Source: a virus. Taken from it: a stretch of DNA of 60,246 nucleotides. Positions 8,717 to 15,795 of the stretch are shown piece by piece. Under the pieces are notes generated by a model. The model made no database searches, was not told the DNA's origin, and saw only the letters and a program-made list of their open reading frames with translations. The translations under genes and the position numbers were made by a program. The stretch's first letter is position 1. Each line of letters begins with the position of its first letter. The stretch is from IMG/VR virus record IMGVR_UViG_3300035670_000226, positions 1 through 60,246 of that record, one strand, 5' to 3'.

Positions 8717-8958
8717 TCTCTATCTCCATGTCCTTTGTGATGCCCATGTTCCGCCATTTCTTGGCGACGCTTCAGCATAGCGTGTAAAATTTCTTTTTTG
8801 CGCTGTTCTACCTCAGAGTCAATAAACTTACCCCCAAGCTCAAGGTAGCGCTTGTGAACCCAGTGGCTAGCACCAGGGGAAGGGTAAATCCTGTACTTAG
8901 CCTTGGCTTGCATAACCACCATGGCATAAAGTTTTGGGTTAGCTGGTTGCTCTGCCAT
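8713..8958 (-). CDS. Small conserved-type protein between terminase and portal
   Basis: 81 aa. Contains KLYAMVVMQAKAKYRIYPSP, then a basic helix, and a His-rich tail (HGHHKGHG). This size and start are typical of small proteins adjacent to actinophage portals. The His/Lys tail could bind metal or nucleic acid. Function unknown. Overlaps portal start by 4 nt (coupled). Confidence 0.5.
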   Translation of the reverse strand: MAEQPANPKLYAMVVMQAKAKYRIYPSPGASHWVHKRYLELGGKFIDSEVEQRKKEILHAMLKRRQEMAEHGHHKGHGDRE

Positions 8959-9022
8959 ACGACTCCTAAGGGACAGCCCGACCCCTGCACTTACGCACAG
9001 GGGGCTAGGCTGACGGGGGTTC

Positions 9023-9418
9023 TTAGTCGTTGACTACGGTTGGGTTTGCACGCATAGTACGGCCACCAGTTGCAATCTTGGTCTCAATGACCTGCTCTGC
9101 GTTCTGGCTGTAAGAACCGTGTGAGAACTCACCTAGGAAGGTAGGAGCCTCAACCCATGCAGCGGAACCAACGTGTGCACGCTCAGAAAGAGTCTCAGCG
9201 GCAGGCTTCTGCCATACTGGAGCATTTCTGTTTGGACGACCTGGGGCTGCTGCAAAACCGCTAGCAATACCCTTCTGGAAGTCAGTTGGGATGTCGGTGT
9301 CGGTAGCGACGCCCTCTTCGAAGCGAAGTGGACCACGGCGCTCGCCGTTGCCTGACATCTTAGTCTCGTAAACCTGAGGCGCACGCTCAGGGAACTGTGG
9401 TGCTGGGGAAAGACCCAT
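9023..9418 (-). CDS. Unknown small virion-region protein
   Basis: 131 aa, no recognised domain. Low hydrophobicity, Pro/Ala/Gly-rich with repeated F-E-x-G and AAxxR segments; likely extended. It lies between terminase and portal with an intergenic gap on both sides. Its style (PQFPERAPQVYETK, RNAPVWQKP) resembles the small proteins at 43.3-45.0 kb, suggesting a shared virion-associated family, but this is only by eye. Confidence 0.4.
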   Translation of the reverse strand: MGLSPAPQFPERAPQVYETKMSGNGERRGPLRFEEGVATDTDIPTDFQKGIASGFAAAPGRPNRNAPVWQKPAAETLSERAHVGSAAWVEAPTFLGEFSHGSYSQNAEQVIETKIATGGRTMRANPTVVND

Positions 9419-9507
9419 TTGAAACTCCTTAAGTTTTGGAAGTGTCGACTTTTCCAGTTATAAGTTTGGCTTGTAATAGCGATTTTGTAATAGTCAACTC
9501 AAACTTT

Positions 9508-11130
9508 TTAAAAGAACATGTTTGAAGCGACTTCAACTTCAGGCATAACTAGGTCCACGGTCATAGCGCAGGCAATGGACAGGGAGTCCACAAAGTCGTC
9601 ATGAGCGTAGTTTTCCTTAGGAGCTTCTACCGTAAAGTTAGGTCCCTTGTAGTGAACTTCTGCGTCAGTCATTTGCTGGTAAAACCTCTTCCATAGCCTC
9701 AACCGCTTGGTTTTAGCATGAGCAGGGTACGCAATCATTCGCCTCTGAATTAGGGCCTGTAAGTGCTTGTAGCGCTTGGACTGCTCGGTAGGGGAAGACG
9801 TAAGGGCGATTACCTCTGCACGAGGCATTAGAACTTTTAGTCGTTGTGCGACGGCGTCTCCGACTCCGTTTGAATCGACGCCGATTGCGAGAACATCATA
9901 GTTATTGAGGAAGTTAACGATTTGAAAATACTGCTCTTCCCAGTCGTCTCCTTGTAGTTCCAGCCAGTTGAGTACTCTGTGGTCATAATAGCCAAATTCA
10001 TCAGGGCGGTCCCAGTCGACCCAGACCACAGTGACAACAGTGGAGTCCATCTTTCTAGCTGGGTCGACTCCGACCACAACAGGGGTTTTATGCCAGACTT
10101 TGACGAGTTCTTGAGACTTATCACCAAGTTCATCCAAGACGGAAGACGTAACAAACATGCCTCGCTCAAGAAGCCATTTGCAGTTATACGACATCTGGAA
10201 CTCATCTGAGTCCTCTCCGATGCGAAGCATCTCTTTCTTAATGAACTTGGCGTAGTTTTCGTTTACCTTTGCTACATCTCGCCAGTCCCACTGGTAGTGG
10301 TTTTGTCGTATACCTCGACCAGTAGCCCTTCGTTTATTTAGCTGGATAGACCGATAAAAGTTATTTTTACTTGTAGTCGGTGTGCCAGTTTTAATCATCG
10401 TTCCTGCGTAGTACGCAAGCATCGGGGAGATTGACTTAGAAACTACGAAGTCATCAGCTTCCTGGCACTCGTCGATAACTACAACGTGAAACGACTTAGA
10501 CTCAATTTTCGCACGAGGGTTTGCCGTCATCATGGTAAGTGTGGAGCCAGATTTCTTGAGGCGAATCATTCGAGTTACACCACCGACTTTGGCGGCTACA
10601 TCGTCAATTTCTGGGTCTTCTAGAACCTCAAGCGCTCGTTCAGAAGTAAGACGAGTAACAGTACGGCTGAATAGAGTTTCAGCCTGCGACTCAGTAGGGG
10701 CGAACATTCCTACCCACAAGCCATCCTTAAAACGCCCCAGTAAATCTGGGTAAATCTTGGCAAGCAAAGGAAGTAGCACCATCAGTGTAGCTAGGGTGTC
10801 TGACACTGTTTCAGTCTTACCTGACTGACGAGAGGCAAGAGCAGTAATCTCTTCACCGTCATTTATGATTACGGATTCTATGATGCGTCTAGCCAGAGGT
10901 TTTTGATACGGGTGGAGGTCGTGGCCAACAAGAACCACCATGAATTGGAGTATTCGTTCAGTCAGCTTATTGACGAATTCTTGAGACAGAGGGTCTTCGT
11001 CTTCTTCTGGCTCAAACTCGGCATCTTCTTCGTAGTCTTCTAGGTAAAACTCAGGGTTGATTTCTTCAAACTTGTTGTCACCTATGTACTCTTCTTCGAA
11101 GAACTCCAAGTCTTCATCAAATTCACTCAT
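9508..11130 (-). CDS. Terminase large subunit
   Basis: 540 aa from ATG at 11130 (GAGGCGAGAAG site upstream); a longer start would run into the neighbour. Walker A SRQSGKT (~100-106), Walker B VVVIDE (~216-221) with the catalytic Glu, and coupling motif TGTPTT (~249-254) define the packaging ATPase. The RNase H-like nuclease has VDPARKMDS (Asp ~356), IGVDSNGVGD and AHDDFVDSLS acidic clusters. A very acidic N-terminal 50 residues is unusual. No small terminase was recognised beside it. Confidence 0.95.
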   Translation of the reverse strand: MSEFDEDLEFFEEEYIGDNKFEEINPEFYLEDYEEDAEFEPEEDEDPLSQEFVNKLTERILQFMVVLVGHDLHPYQKPLARRIIESVIINDGEEITALASRQSGKTETVSDTLATLMVLLPLLAKIYPDLLGRFKDGLWVGMFAPTESQAETLFSRTVTRLTSERALEVLEDPEIDDVAAKVGGVTRMIRLKKSGSTLTMMTANPRAKIESKSFHVVVIDECQEADDFVVSKSISPMLAYYAGTMIKTGTPTTSKNNFYRSIQLNKRRATGRGIRQNHYQWDWRDVAKVNENYAKFIKKEMLRIGEDSDEFQMSYNCKWLLERGMFVTSSVLDELGDKSQELVKVWHKTPVVVGVDPARKMDSTVVTVVWVDWDRPDEFGYYDHRVLNWLELQGDDWEEQYFQIVNFLNNYDVLAIGVDSNGVGDAVAQRLKVLMPRAEVIALTSSPTEQSKRYKHLQALIQRRMIAYPAHAKTKRLRLWKRFYQQMTDAEVHYKGPNFTVEAPKENYAHDDFVDSLSIACAMTVDLVMPEVEVASNMFF

Positions 11131-11359
11131 TGTCTTCTCGCCTCTTAAGCTCTGTGGTGATGGCAAAAAGTGCCTCAGCACCCATGTGAGCCTCTTCTAG
11201 TAGGTCTTTATCCATTGACCTATTCCAAGTAGTCAAGTTCTTCCCAATAACAAAGAGGGCATTTTCTGCCCACAAAATCAGGTCAGCAGTCCCAATCTTC
11301 TGAACCCTCTTCTGGAGCTTCGTAGGCTGCTGGAGTCCATCCTTCGAGAAAATCTTCAT
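11123..11359 (-). CDS. Small protein upstream of terminase
   Basis: 78 aa; the last ~30 residues (DKDLLEEAHMGAEALFAITTELKRRE) form an amphipathic helix. It overlaps the terminase start by 8 nt, so the 3' part is surely translated in this frame. With ATG at 11359 it overlaps the next gene upstream by 77 nt, which is long; a TTG inside (near 11275) is the alternative start. Might be a cryptic small terminase partner by position only. Confidence 0.45.
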   Translation of the reverse strand: MKIFSKDGLQQPTKLQKRVQKIGTADLILWAENALFVIGKNLTTWNRSMDKDLLEEAHMGAEALFAITTELKRREDNE

Positions 11360-11603
11360 CTGCTAATACTCGCCCTTCTATTGCCCTTGTTAATGCTTCT
11401 TCTTCTGTACCTATGATACCTGTCCACTTTCCTAGAACTAAGGCTTTGTGGTTAGGCATTCTAAAAATTAATGGCTCAGACGTTCTAAATGGCTCTGAAA
11501 TTTCTTGGGTCCACCCTCTGACCATAAGCTTGTTGCCCCACTGCACAGGAAAGCTGATGTATTGAAAGAAGTGTTTTGGTCCGATGTTGTGAATTTTGGG
11601 CAT
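11283..11603 (-). CDS. Hypothetical protein
   Basis: 106 aa, ATG at 11603 overlapping the upstream stop (TAATG). Starts PKIHNIGPKHFFQYISFPVQWG and holds a central Trp/Gly segment (KALVLGKWTGIIGTEEEA); the end is acidic. No known domain seen. Confidence 0.5.
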   Translation of the reverse strand: MPKIHNIGPKHFFQYISFPVQWGNKLMVRGWTQEISEPFRTSEPLIFRMPNHKALVLGKWTGIIGTEEEALTRAIEGRVLADEDFLEGWTPAAYEAPEEGSEDWDC

Positions 11604-12307
11604 TATGGTTTCTTTGGTTTTGCCTGTCTGTTGGCTGTTGCGGGGTTTTTACCTTTTGTTTTGCGAAGAGTTTCCCTTCCCCTAAGAGCGCTTTCTCTGC
11701 GCTTACTTCTGAGCTGGGCTTCACGAGTTCTGTTTAGTTTAGACGACTGCTCTATCTGAGAAGTTCTAACTACTTTATAAAGCAGTTCTCTAATTTGGGG
11801 GTTGATGCTAGATACGTCTGCCAGACCTCTAGGCTTACTCAGAAACAGGCCGTCACTTCCCTGCCTTCTTCCCGCTTTGTTTAGCCAAGGGTTACCCTTA
11901 GAAACAGACGCTTTAAATCCTTGCCATTCACCTGGCGTAACTTGGTAGTAGTTGTAAAAAGTACCATCTCTAAAAACTACTGTCATAGTCTGACGCTGCT
12001 CGTCGTAGCCCGCAGCAATAGTCCTTGGTCTGGAATAGTTGCTGGAAGACGTTGGGATGTCAGACTCAGTAAAGGCAACTGAGTCTAGGCTATCGGGAAC
12101 CTCTTGATTTTTAGCTGGATTTACTAGGTCTCTGGGCCTGTAATAAGCATCAGACATGTTTTCAAAGATATCTGAAGAGGTATCAAACCTATCCGTACCC
12201 TGATTAACTCCGACTGCCTTTACAGCGTCACCGAGAATAGGGCCAAGCTGCTCCCTCAGTTCAGAGCGGGAAGGAAACTCTTGTTCCCCACCAAAGAATC
12301 TGGGCAT
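11603..12307 (-). CDS. KTSC-domain protein
   Basis: 234 aa. Residues ~96-142 (IAAGYDEQRQTMTVVFRDG, FYNYYQVTPGEW, SKGNPWLNK) match the KTSC fold, named for Lys-Thr-Ser-Cys, where S-K-G is the conserved C-terminal part. The rest is basic and disordered, ending in Lys/Arg/Ala-rich sequence that could bind DNA. KTSC proteins occur in phages with roles tied to single-strand binding or RNA polymerase by proposal only. First gene after the terminator at 12317-12359. Confidence 0.65.
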   Translation of the reverse strand: MPRFFGGEQEFPSRSELREQLGPILGDAVKAVGVNQGTDRFDTSSDIFENMSDAYYRPRDLVNPAKNQEVPDSLDSVAFTESDIPTSSSNYSRPRTIAAGYDEQRQTMTVVFRDGTFYNYYQVTPGEWQGFKASVSKGNPWLNKAGRRQGSDGLFLSKPRGLADVSSINPQIRELLYKVVRTSQIEQSSKLNRTREAQLRSKRRESALRGRETLRKTKGKNPATANRQAKPKKP

Positions 12308-12316
12308 TATTCTCCT

Positions 12317-12359
12317 AAAACTAAACCCCTAGCAACAATGTTACTAGGGGCGTAGTTTT
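12317..12359 (-). terminator. Intrinsic terminator
   Basis: Stem CCCCTAG / CTAGGGG (12326-12332 / 12344-12350) extended by AAAACTA / TAGTTTT arms. On the minus strand TTTAGTTTT follows. It ends the 12373-13056 gene transcript. Confidence 0.8.
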
Positions 12360-12372
12360 TACAGTCGCTAAA

Positions 12373-13056
12373 TTAGCTAGCTGCTGCGTAAGGGGTGATG
12401 GTGATAGCGTCGCCAACCTCAACCTCGTTAGCGCCTGCGGCGACTGACTGGGTCTTGATGGTTCCAGCTACACCGTGGATGTTGCCAGTCTCGTTGATAC
12501 CAGTGGTGTCTGCGACAGTGAAGCCAGTACCAGATACGGTAATGGTAGTGGAGTCAGCTGCAGTTACAGTCCAAGTACCACGTGCGTAGGTAGGTAGGTT
12601 AACTGGGGTGCCACCGTCTGGGGTACCAGCTAGTAGAGTTACCTTTGCGCCTACTGGGTAGTTGGTGCTTGCAGAGGTTACGTATACAACTGCGCTGGTT
12701 GCGCTAGTTGCGTTGAAGCGGGTTACGTTACCCTTTGCGTTGGTAGCAGCGGTAGCTGCGGTTACAACTAGACCTGCATCCTCAAGGATGTCGGTTGCGT
12801 TAGCAGTGGTCTGACCGATAACGCTAGCAACAGTAATGTAGCCTGCGCCCTCTGGTCCTGCACTGTTAGGGGTGTACAGCGGGTATCCGTTCCAACCAGT
12901 GTAAGCAACATTGTGGTTGTCTAGGGCAGCGTTTAGAAGACCGCCACCGTTCTCTTCACGGACATCGTTTGGTTGCATGGGCATGTTACCCCATACGTGG
13001 TCAATGACGACGTTTCCACCGTCGTCTAGCAAGTTGCCATTTTCATTTACGGCCAT
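12373..13056 (-). CDS. Probable virion surface/decoration-type protein with PASTA-like segment
   Basis: 227 aa, Ala/Thr/Val/Gly rich, beta-type throughout. Residues ~73-102 (YITVASVIGQTTANATDILEDAGLVV) resemble one PASTA unit (V-x-V-IGxT-xx-A-x-xxL-xxAGL-xV). Later residues form repeated beta strands (VTVTAADSTTITVSGTGFTV) as in Ig-like or head decoration proteins. Its own terminator implies strong expression. The PASTA likeness suggests peptidoglycan or carbohydrate contact; whether it is in the capsid or tail is unknown. Confidence 0.5.
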   Translation of the reverse strand: MAVNENGNLLDDGGNVVIDHVWGNMPMQPNDVREENGGGLLNAALDNHNVAYTGWNGYPLYTPNSAGPEGAGYITVASVIGQTTANATDILEDAGLVVTAATAATNAKGNVTRFNATSATSAVVYVTSASTNYPVGAKVTLLAGTPDGGTPVNLPTYARGTWTVTAADSTTITVSGTGFTVADTTGINETGNIHGVAGTIKTQSVAAGANEVEVGDAITITPYAAAS

Positions 13057-13292
13057 TAGTATTCTTCCTCACATTCATGAATGGATAATTCGTCTTCGTA
13101 TAAGACGTCCCCGCAGTCCTTGCAACGGAACATGTGTACGTCGTCTAGTGCCTCGTGAAGCGAGTCCGAATGATGTTCACCTTGCACCACCCTAGTTTGC
13201 GCAAGAACCTCGGGTGGAAAAGGCCCATGGGGTCTATATGCAGTTTTAGGGATTTCGTGTCCCTGTACTGCAAACTTTCTAATCAGAGCCAT
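13056..13292 (-). CDS. Small zinc-ribbon protein
   Basis: 78 aa; C-terminal CKDCGDVLYEDELSIHEC gives four metal ligands (Cys, Cys, His, Cys). The N-terminal half is Pro/His rich. ATG at 13292 sits inside the end of the upstream gene. Likely nucleic-acid or protein contact, not identified further. Confidence 0.55.
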   Translation of the reverse strand: MALIRKFAVQGHEIPKTAYRPHGPFPPEVLAQTRVVQGEHHSDSLHEALDDVHMFRCKDCGDVLYEDELSIHECEEEY

Positions 13293-13485
13293 CCGAAGCC
13301 GACTCTTCCTCTACTGGAGCAGACTTCTTGGAAGACTTAGTGGAAGGAACCACTAGCTTCAAAGAGTCGTCCTGTCTAAACGCCCGCAAAAACGAAGGTA
13401 AGTGCTTTGCACAGTAGTGAACGTGCGTAGCCTCATTAAGCTTGTAAGTGTAGACTGCTGAATCTGAACAGTTTGCGCAAGTCAT
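13279..13485 (-). CDS. Small zinc-binding protein
   Basis: 68 aa. CANC near the N terminus and CAKH at ~25-28 make a Cys3His treble-clef-like site; the rest is a Lys/Ser/Glu-rich tail (STKSSKKSAPVEEE). It overlaps genes on both sides by 4-14 nt, so is coupled within the operon. Function unknown. Confidence 0.5.
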   Translation of the reverse strand: MTCANCSDSAVYTYKLNEATHVHYCAKHLPSFLRAFRQDDSLKLVVPSTKSSKKSAPVEEESASDGSD

Positions 13486-14063
13486 GCCTTTGCCACCTTC
13501 TTTGCAGCGGCTTTAGTTGCCGTCTTAACTGCTGTGGTCTTAGCGACTTTTGCCGTGGCAGTAGTGGTCGCTTTTTTAGCCACTGCCTTAGCTGCCACCT
13601 TTTTTGCGACTGCCTTAGCTGCTGTCTTAGCTGCGGCTCCTCCTGGACCCCCCATAACTGTAGTCGCTACATCAGCAACGGTGCCCACGGCTTTTGCTGC
13701 TCGAGCGACCTTTTCTGACTTAGGAGTCTTCGGTTCAGGAGTGTGGGTGCTGAGTTTGATGCCATTTTCAGGGTGAACTTCTAGGTTAGCAATTCTGTTT
13801 TTGTTAGCAGTCTCTGCGTGACCAGCTGCCTCACCGACTCTAATGTCTGCTTTGCCTTTTTCCCACTTGTGAAGAACGTCTACCAATCCGCTAAGCTCTT
13901 CTAGCGAGCTTCCAGCCCCACCTGCACCTCCATGGCCATCGGCAAAGTGCTCGGTTCTAGTCTTGGATGCCGTGTTTTCTTCAGGCTTTGGTAACCTCAT
14001 ACCGAGCCATTCGCTGGCCTTATTCGCCCAGGTGCTGATAGCTCCATCGTTAAACTTAGGCAT
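13482..14063 (-). CDS. Protein with histone H1-like Ala/Lys tail
   Basis: 193 aa. Residues 1-70 carry a Gly-rich loop (GHGGAGGAGSS) and an amphipathic helix (LEELSGLVDVLHKWEK); residues ~115-193 are almost only Ala, Lys, Thr and Val (AAKAVAKKVAAKAVAKK), like bacterial H1-type tails that bind DNA nonspecifically. It precedes the lysis cassette. Could be packaged with DNA or act on host chromatin. The tail makes homology searching unreliable. Confidence 0.5.
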   Translation of the reverse strand: MPKFNDGAISTWANKASEWLGMRLPKPEENTASKTRTEHFADGHGGAGGAGSSLEELSGLVDVLHKWEKGKADIRVGEAAGHAETANKNRIANLEVHPENGIKLSTHTPEPKTPKSEKVARAAKAVGTVADVATTVMGGPGGAAAKTAAKAVAKKVAAKAVAKKATTTATAKVAKTTAVKTATKAAAKKVAKA

Positions 14064-14064
14064 C

Positions 14065-14421
14065 TTAATCCTTCGACTTTTCCTCTAGTTTCTGAACCCT
14101 AGAATACAGTTCATCAAACTTTTTATCGCCCTCAACTAGTCTTTCTTCAATACGGTTGACTGTGTCCTTAATAGACTTACCGCCGTTATGAGACAGCTCC
14201 CCATCAATTCTGTTTAGGCGCTCCATGACCCCAGGGACCCTGCCTCTGCCAGGCTCTTCGGGGGTGCCATTCCAGTCATCCAAGAACTTAGAAGTCTTGT
14301 CTGTTAGCACCTTAAGGGCTTTTACTAAAGGTCTTACGAACTTTTCCACTGCAAACCATGCTCCTAGCAAAACCGTTACTACGGTTGCTGCTGCCATTAA
14401 TGAACTAACAAACGGGTCCAT
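14065..14421 (-). CDS. Membrane-anchored coiled-coil protein of the lysis cassette
   Basis: 118 aa from ATG at 14421 (AAAGGGAAATAAA upstream; a GTG 21 nt earlier is less likely). One N-terminal transmembrane helix (residues ~8-28, SLMAAATVVTVLLGAWFAVE), then a basic stretch and C-terminal coiled coil (VNRIEERLVEGDKKFDELYSRVQKLEE). Small proteins of this type often sit near actinophage holins; role in lysis regulation is inferred. Confidence 0.5.
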   Translation of the reverse strand: MDPFVSSLMAAATVVTVLLGAWFAVEKFVRPLVKALKVLTDKTSKFLDDWNGTPEEPGRGRVPGVMERLNRIDGELSHNGGKSIKDTVNRIEERLVEGDKKFDELYSRVQKLEEKSKD

Positions 14422-14422
14422 T

Positions 14423-14596
14423 TTATTTCCCTTTGCCCCCACTTACAGACTCGCCTTGTTGTCCTCTGCCAGTGGATGAGTACACTTTAATTGACGGCTT
14501 TTCTTTACTTTTTAACTTTTTAGAGGCAACGGCTAAACGCCCCGACTTAGCAGTTGGTGTCTGCTGGTTGGGGCGCAAAGCCTTGCGTTTCTGCAT
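14423..14596 (-). CDS. Small basic peptide in lysis region
   Basis: 57 aa (MQKRKALRPNQQTPTAKSGR...GGKGK). Stop TAA overlaps the next ATG (TAAAATG), supporting translation. Very basic, no hydrophobic segment. Ribosome site is weak; it follows the holin stop by 2 nt, so coupling is likely. Function unknown. Confidence 0.4.
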   Translation of the reverse strand: MQKRKALRPNQQTPTAKSGRLAVASKKLKSKEKPSIKVYSSTGRGQQGESVSGGKGK

Positions 14597-14598
14597 CA

Positions 14599-14970
14599 CT
14601 AGTCGTTGCGGTCGTCTGGGTCGTCGCCAAACAACTCGTCGTCGTTGTCGTCAAACTCTACGTCATCAAACGTGAAGTCGCCGTCTTCTTCGACCTTCAA
14701 AGCTGCTTCTAGATTCTCGTTGCTCTCAGCGGCCTTAGCTACTGCGGCTCGAAATGCGTTGGCCACGTCCTGACCGTCAATACGGCCTTGCCACGTGAGT
14801 GAAACGCCCAGCATAGTCGCCACGGCCGCAAAAGCGGTGCCAACACCAATGATGGAACCGAGCCACCAGTCACCATTGGTTGCGATAGAACCTACACCAG
14901 TACCTGCGAAGAAAGTCGCCAAGAACAGACCAGCTGCACGAGCGAGAATCTGCTTTATGATGTCCTTCAT
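14599..14970 (-). CDS. Putative holin
   Basis: 123 aa. Two hydrophobic helices (~residues 10-30, AAGLFLATFFAGTGVGSIA; and ~37-58, LGSIIGVGTAFAAVATMLGV) followed by a strongly acidic cytoplasmic tail (FDDVEFDDNDDELF). This topology and position directly after the M23 endopeptidase gene fit a two-helix holin that forms membrane pores for endolysin release. Confidence 0.65.
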   Translation of the reverse strand: MKDIIKQILARAAGLFLATFFAGTGVGSIATNGDWWLGSIIGVGTAFAAVATMLGVSLTWQGRIDGQDVANAFRAAVAKAAESNENLEAALKVEEDGDFTFDDVEFDDNDDELFGDDPDDRND

Positions 14971-15410
14971 TATGCGTTCTCCTTAATAGTCTTGTAAAGG
15001 TCTGCCTTGTCAGCAGTAGCGCCAAATACACCCTTTACCTTCTTCGATAGAGTGGCGTGAAGGTGCGGACCGCTTGAGGCGCTACCAGTGTTACCAACTA
15101 GGCCGACTACGTCGCCTAGGGCAACCTTGTCGCCTACCTTTAGGGTTGGGGCTGCCTTTAGGTGGCAGTAACCGATGAACCAAATCTTGCCGTCTTTGTC
15201 AGCGGCAGACTGTACGATGACGTGTCCAAGAACCTTAGACTCACCTACAAACTTGATGGTTCCTTTTGCGATTGCGGGAATCTTAGTTCCCGCTGGCATT
15301 GCCCAGTCGGTACCAGAGTGTGCTTGCATGTTGTTCTTCTTACGGAACTCCGACATAGTGCCGTAGTGACCCGTAATCTTCTTATCTGGAAAAGGTGACT
15401 TCCAACTCAT
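14970..15410 (-). CDS. M23-family peptidoglycan endopeptidase (endolysin)
   Basis: 146 aa, single M23/LytM domain. Zinc ligands: His31 and Asp35 (HSGTD), with HLH (~116-118) as the catalytic pair region, and His83 (YCHL). No signal peptide, no cell-wall binding domain; release would depend on the downstream holin. Cleaves peptide cross-links of peptidoglycan in host lysis. ATG at 15410 with AAGGAC upstream; stop overlaps the holin start. Confidence 0.85.
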   Translation of the reverse strand: MSWKSPFPDKKITGHYGTMSEFRKKNNMQAHSGTDWAMPAGTKIPAIAKGTIKFVGESKVLGHVIVQSAADKDGKIWFIGYCHLKAAPTLKVGDKVALGDVVGLVGNTGSASSGPHLHATLSKKVKGVFGATADKADLYKTIKENA

Positions 15411-15452
15411 AATAGTCCTTAAATACTAATTACCCTCAGCATTAATTTTGAC

Positions 15453-15629
15453 TTATTCGAACGGATTTGGGGGTCTAAGCTCAGGTTCGTATCTCAAGCT
15501 CTTCATATACCACAAAACAAATTCTGAGTACTCGTCAGTAGAAAGCTCACGATTTATGCGCTTTTCTAACTGACGAGCCTCAAAATCGGCTTTAGCGAAT
15601 AACTCGTCGTTACTCAGCATCTCTCTCAT
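15453..15629 (-). CDS. Small hypothetical protein
   Basis: 58 aa (MREMLSNDELFAKADFEARQ...). ATG at 15629 lies in the end of the upstream membrane protein gene; ATG at 15620 is an alternative. Mostly helical and charged, ending RPPNPFE. Function unknown. Confidence 0.45.
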   Translation of the reverse strand: MREMLSNDELFAKADFEARQLEKRINRELSTDEYSEFVLWYMKSLRYEPELRPPNPFE

Positions 15630-15795
15630 AACGCAGTGGGAAGGTAATAACCCACACTCCTAGGGTAATCCAGATTAGCATTCCTACTACGTCTTTTGCT
15701 GAGCCTTCCAATACAACCCATGCAACGAACATACCGAGCAGGGTCCAGGCTTGGTCAATGATGTCCTTGAATAAGGACTTTATGAAGTGAATCAT
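15610..15795 (-). CDS. Small membrane protein (second holin-like)
   Basis: 61 aa with two hydrophobic segments (~17-32, WTLLGMFVAWVVLEG; ~38-53, GMLIWITLGVWVITFP). The rest is short. Lies between the M23 gene and the large secreted protein; may be a holin or antiholin. Confidence 0.55.
   Translation of the reverse strand: MIHFIKSLFKDIIDQAWTLLGMFVAWVVLEGSAKDVVGMLIWITLGVWVITFPLRYERDAE

Noticed and set aside
9133-9384. Second minus-strand frame in 9023-9418
   Set aside because: Shadow of the real gene; no ribosome site and unlike composition.
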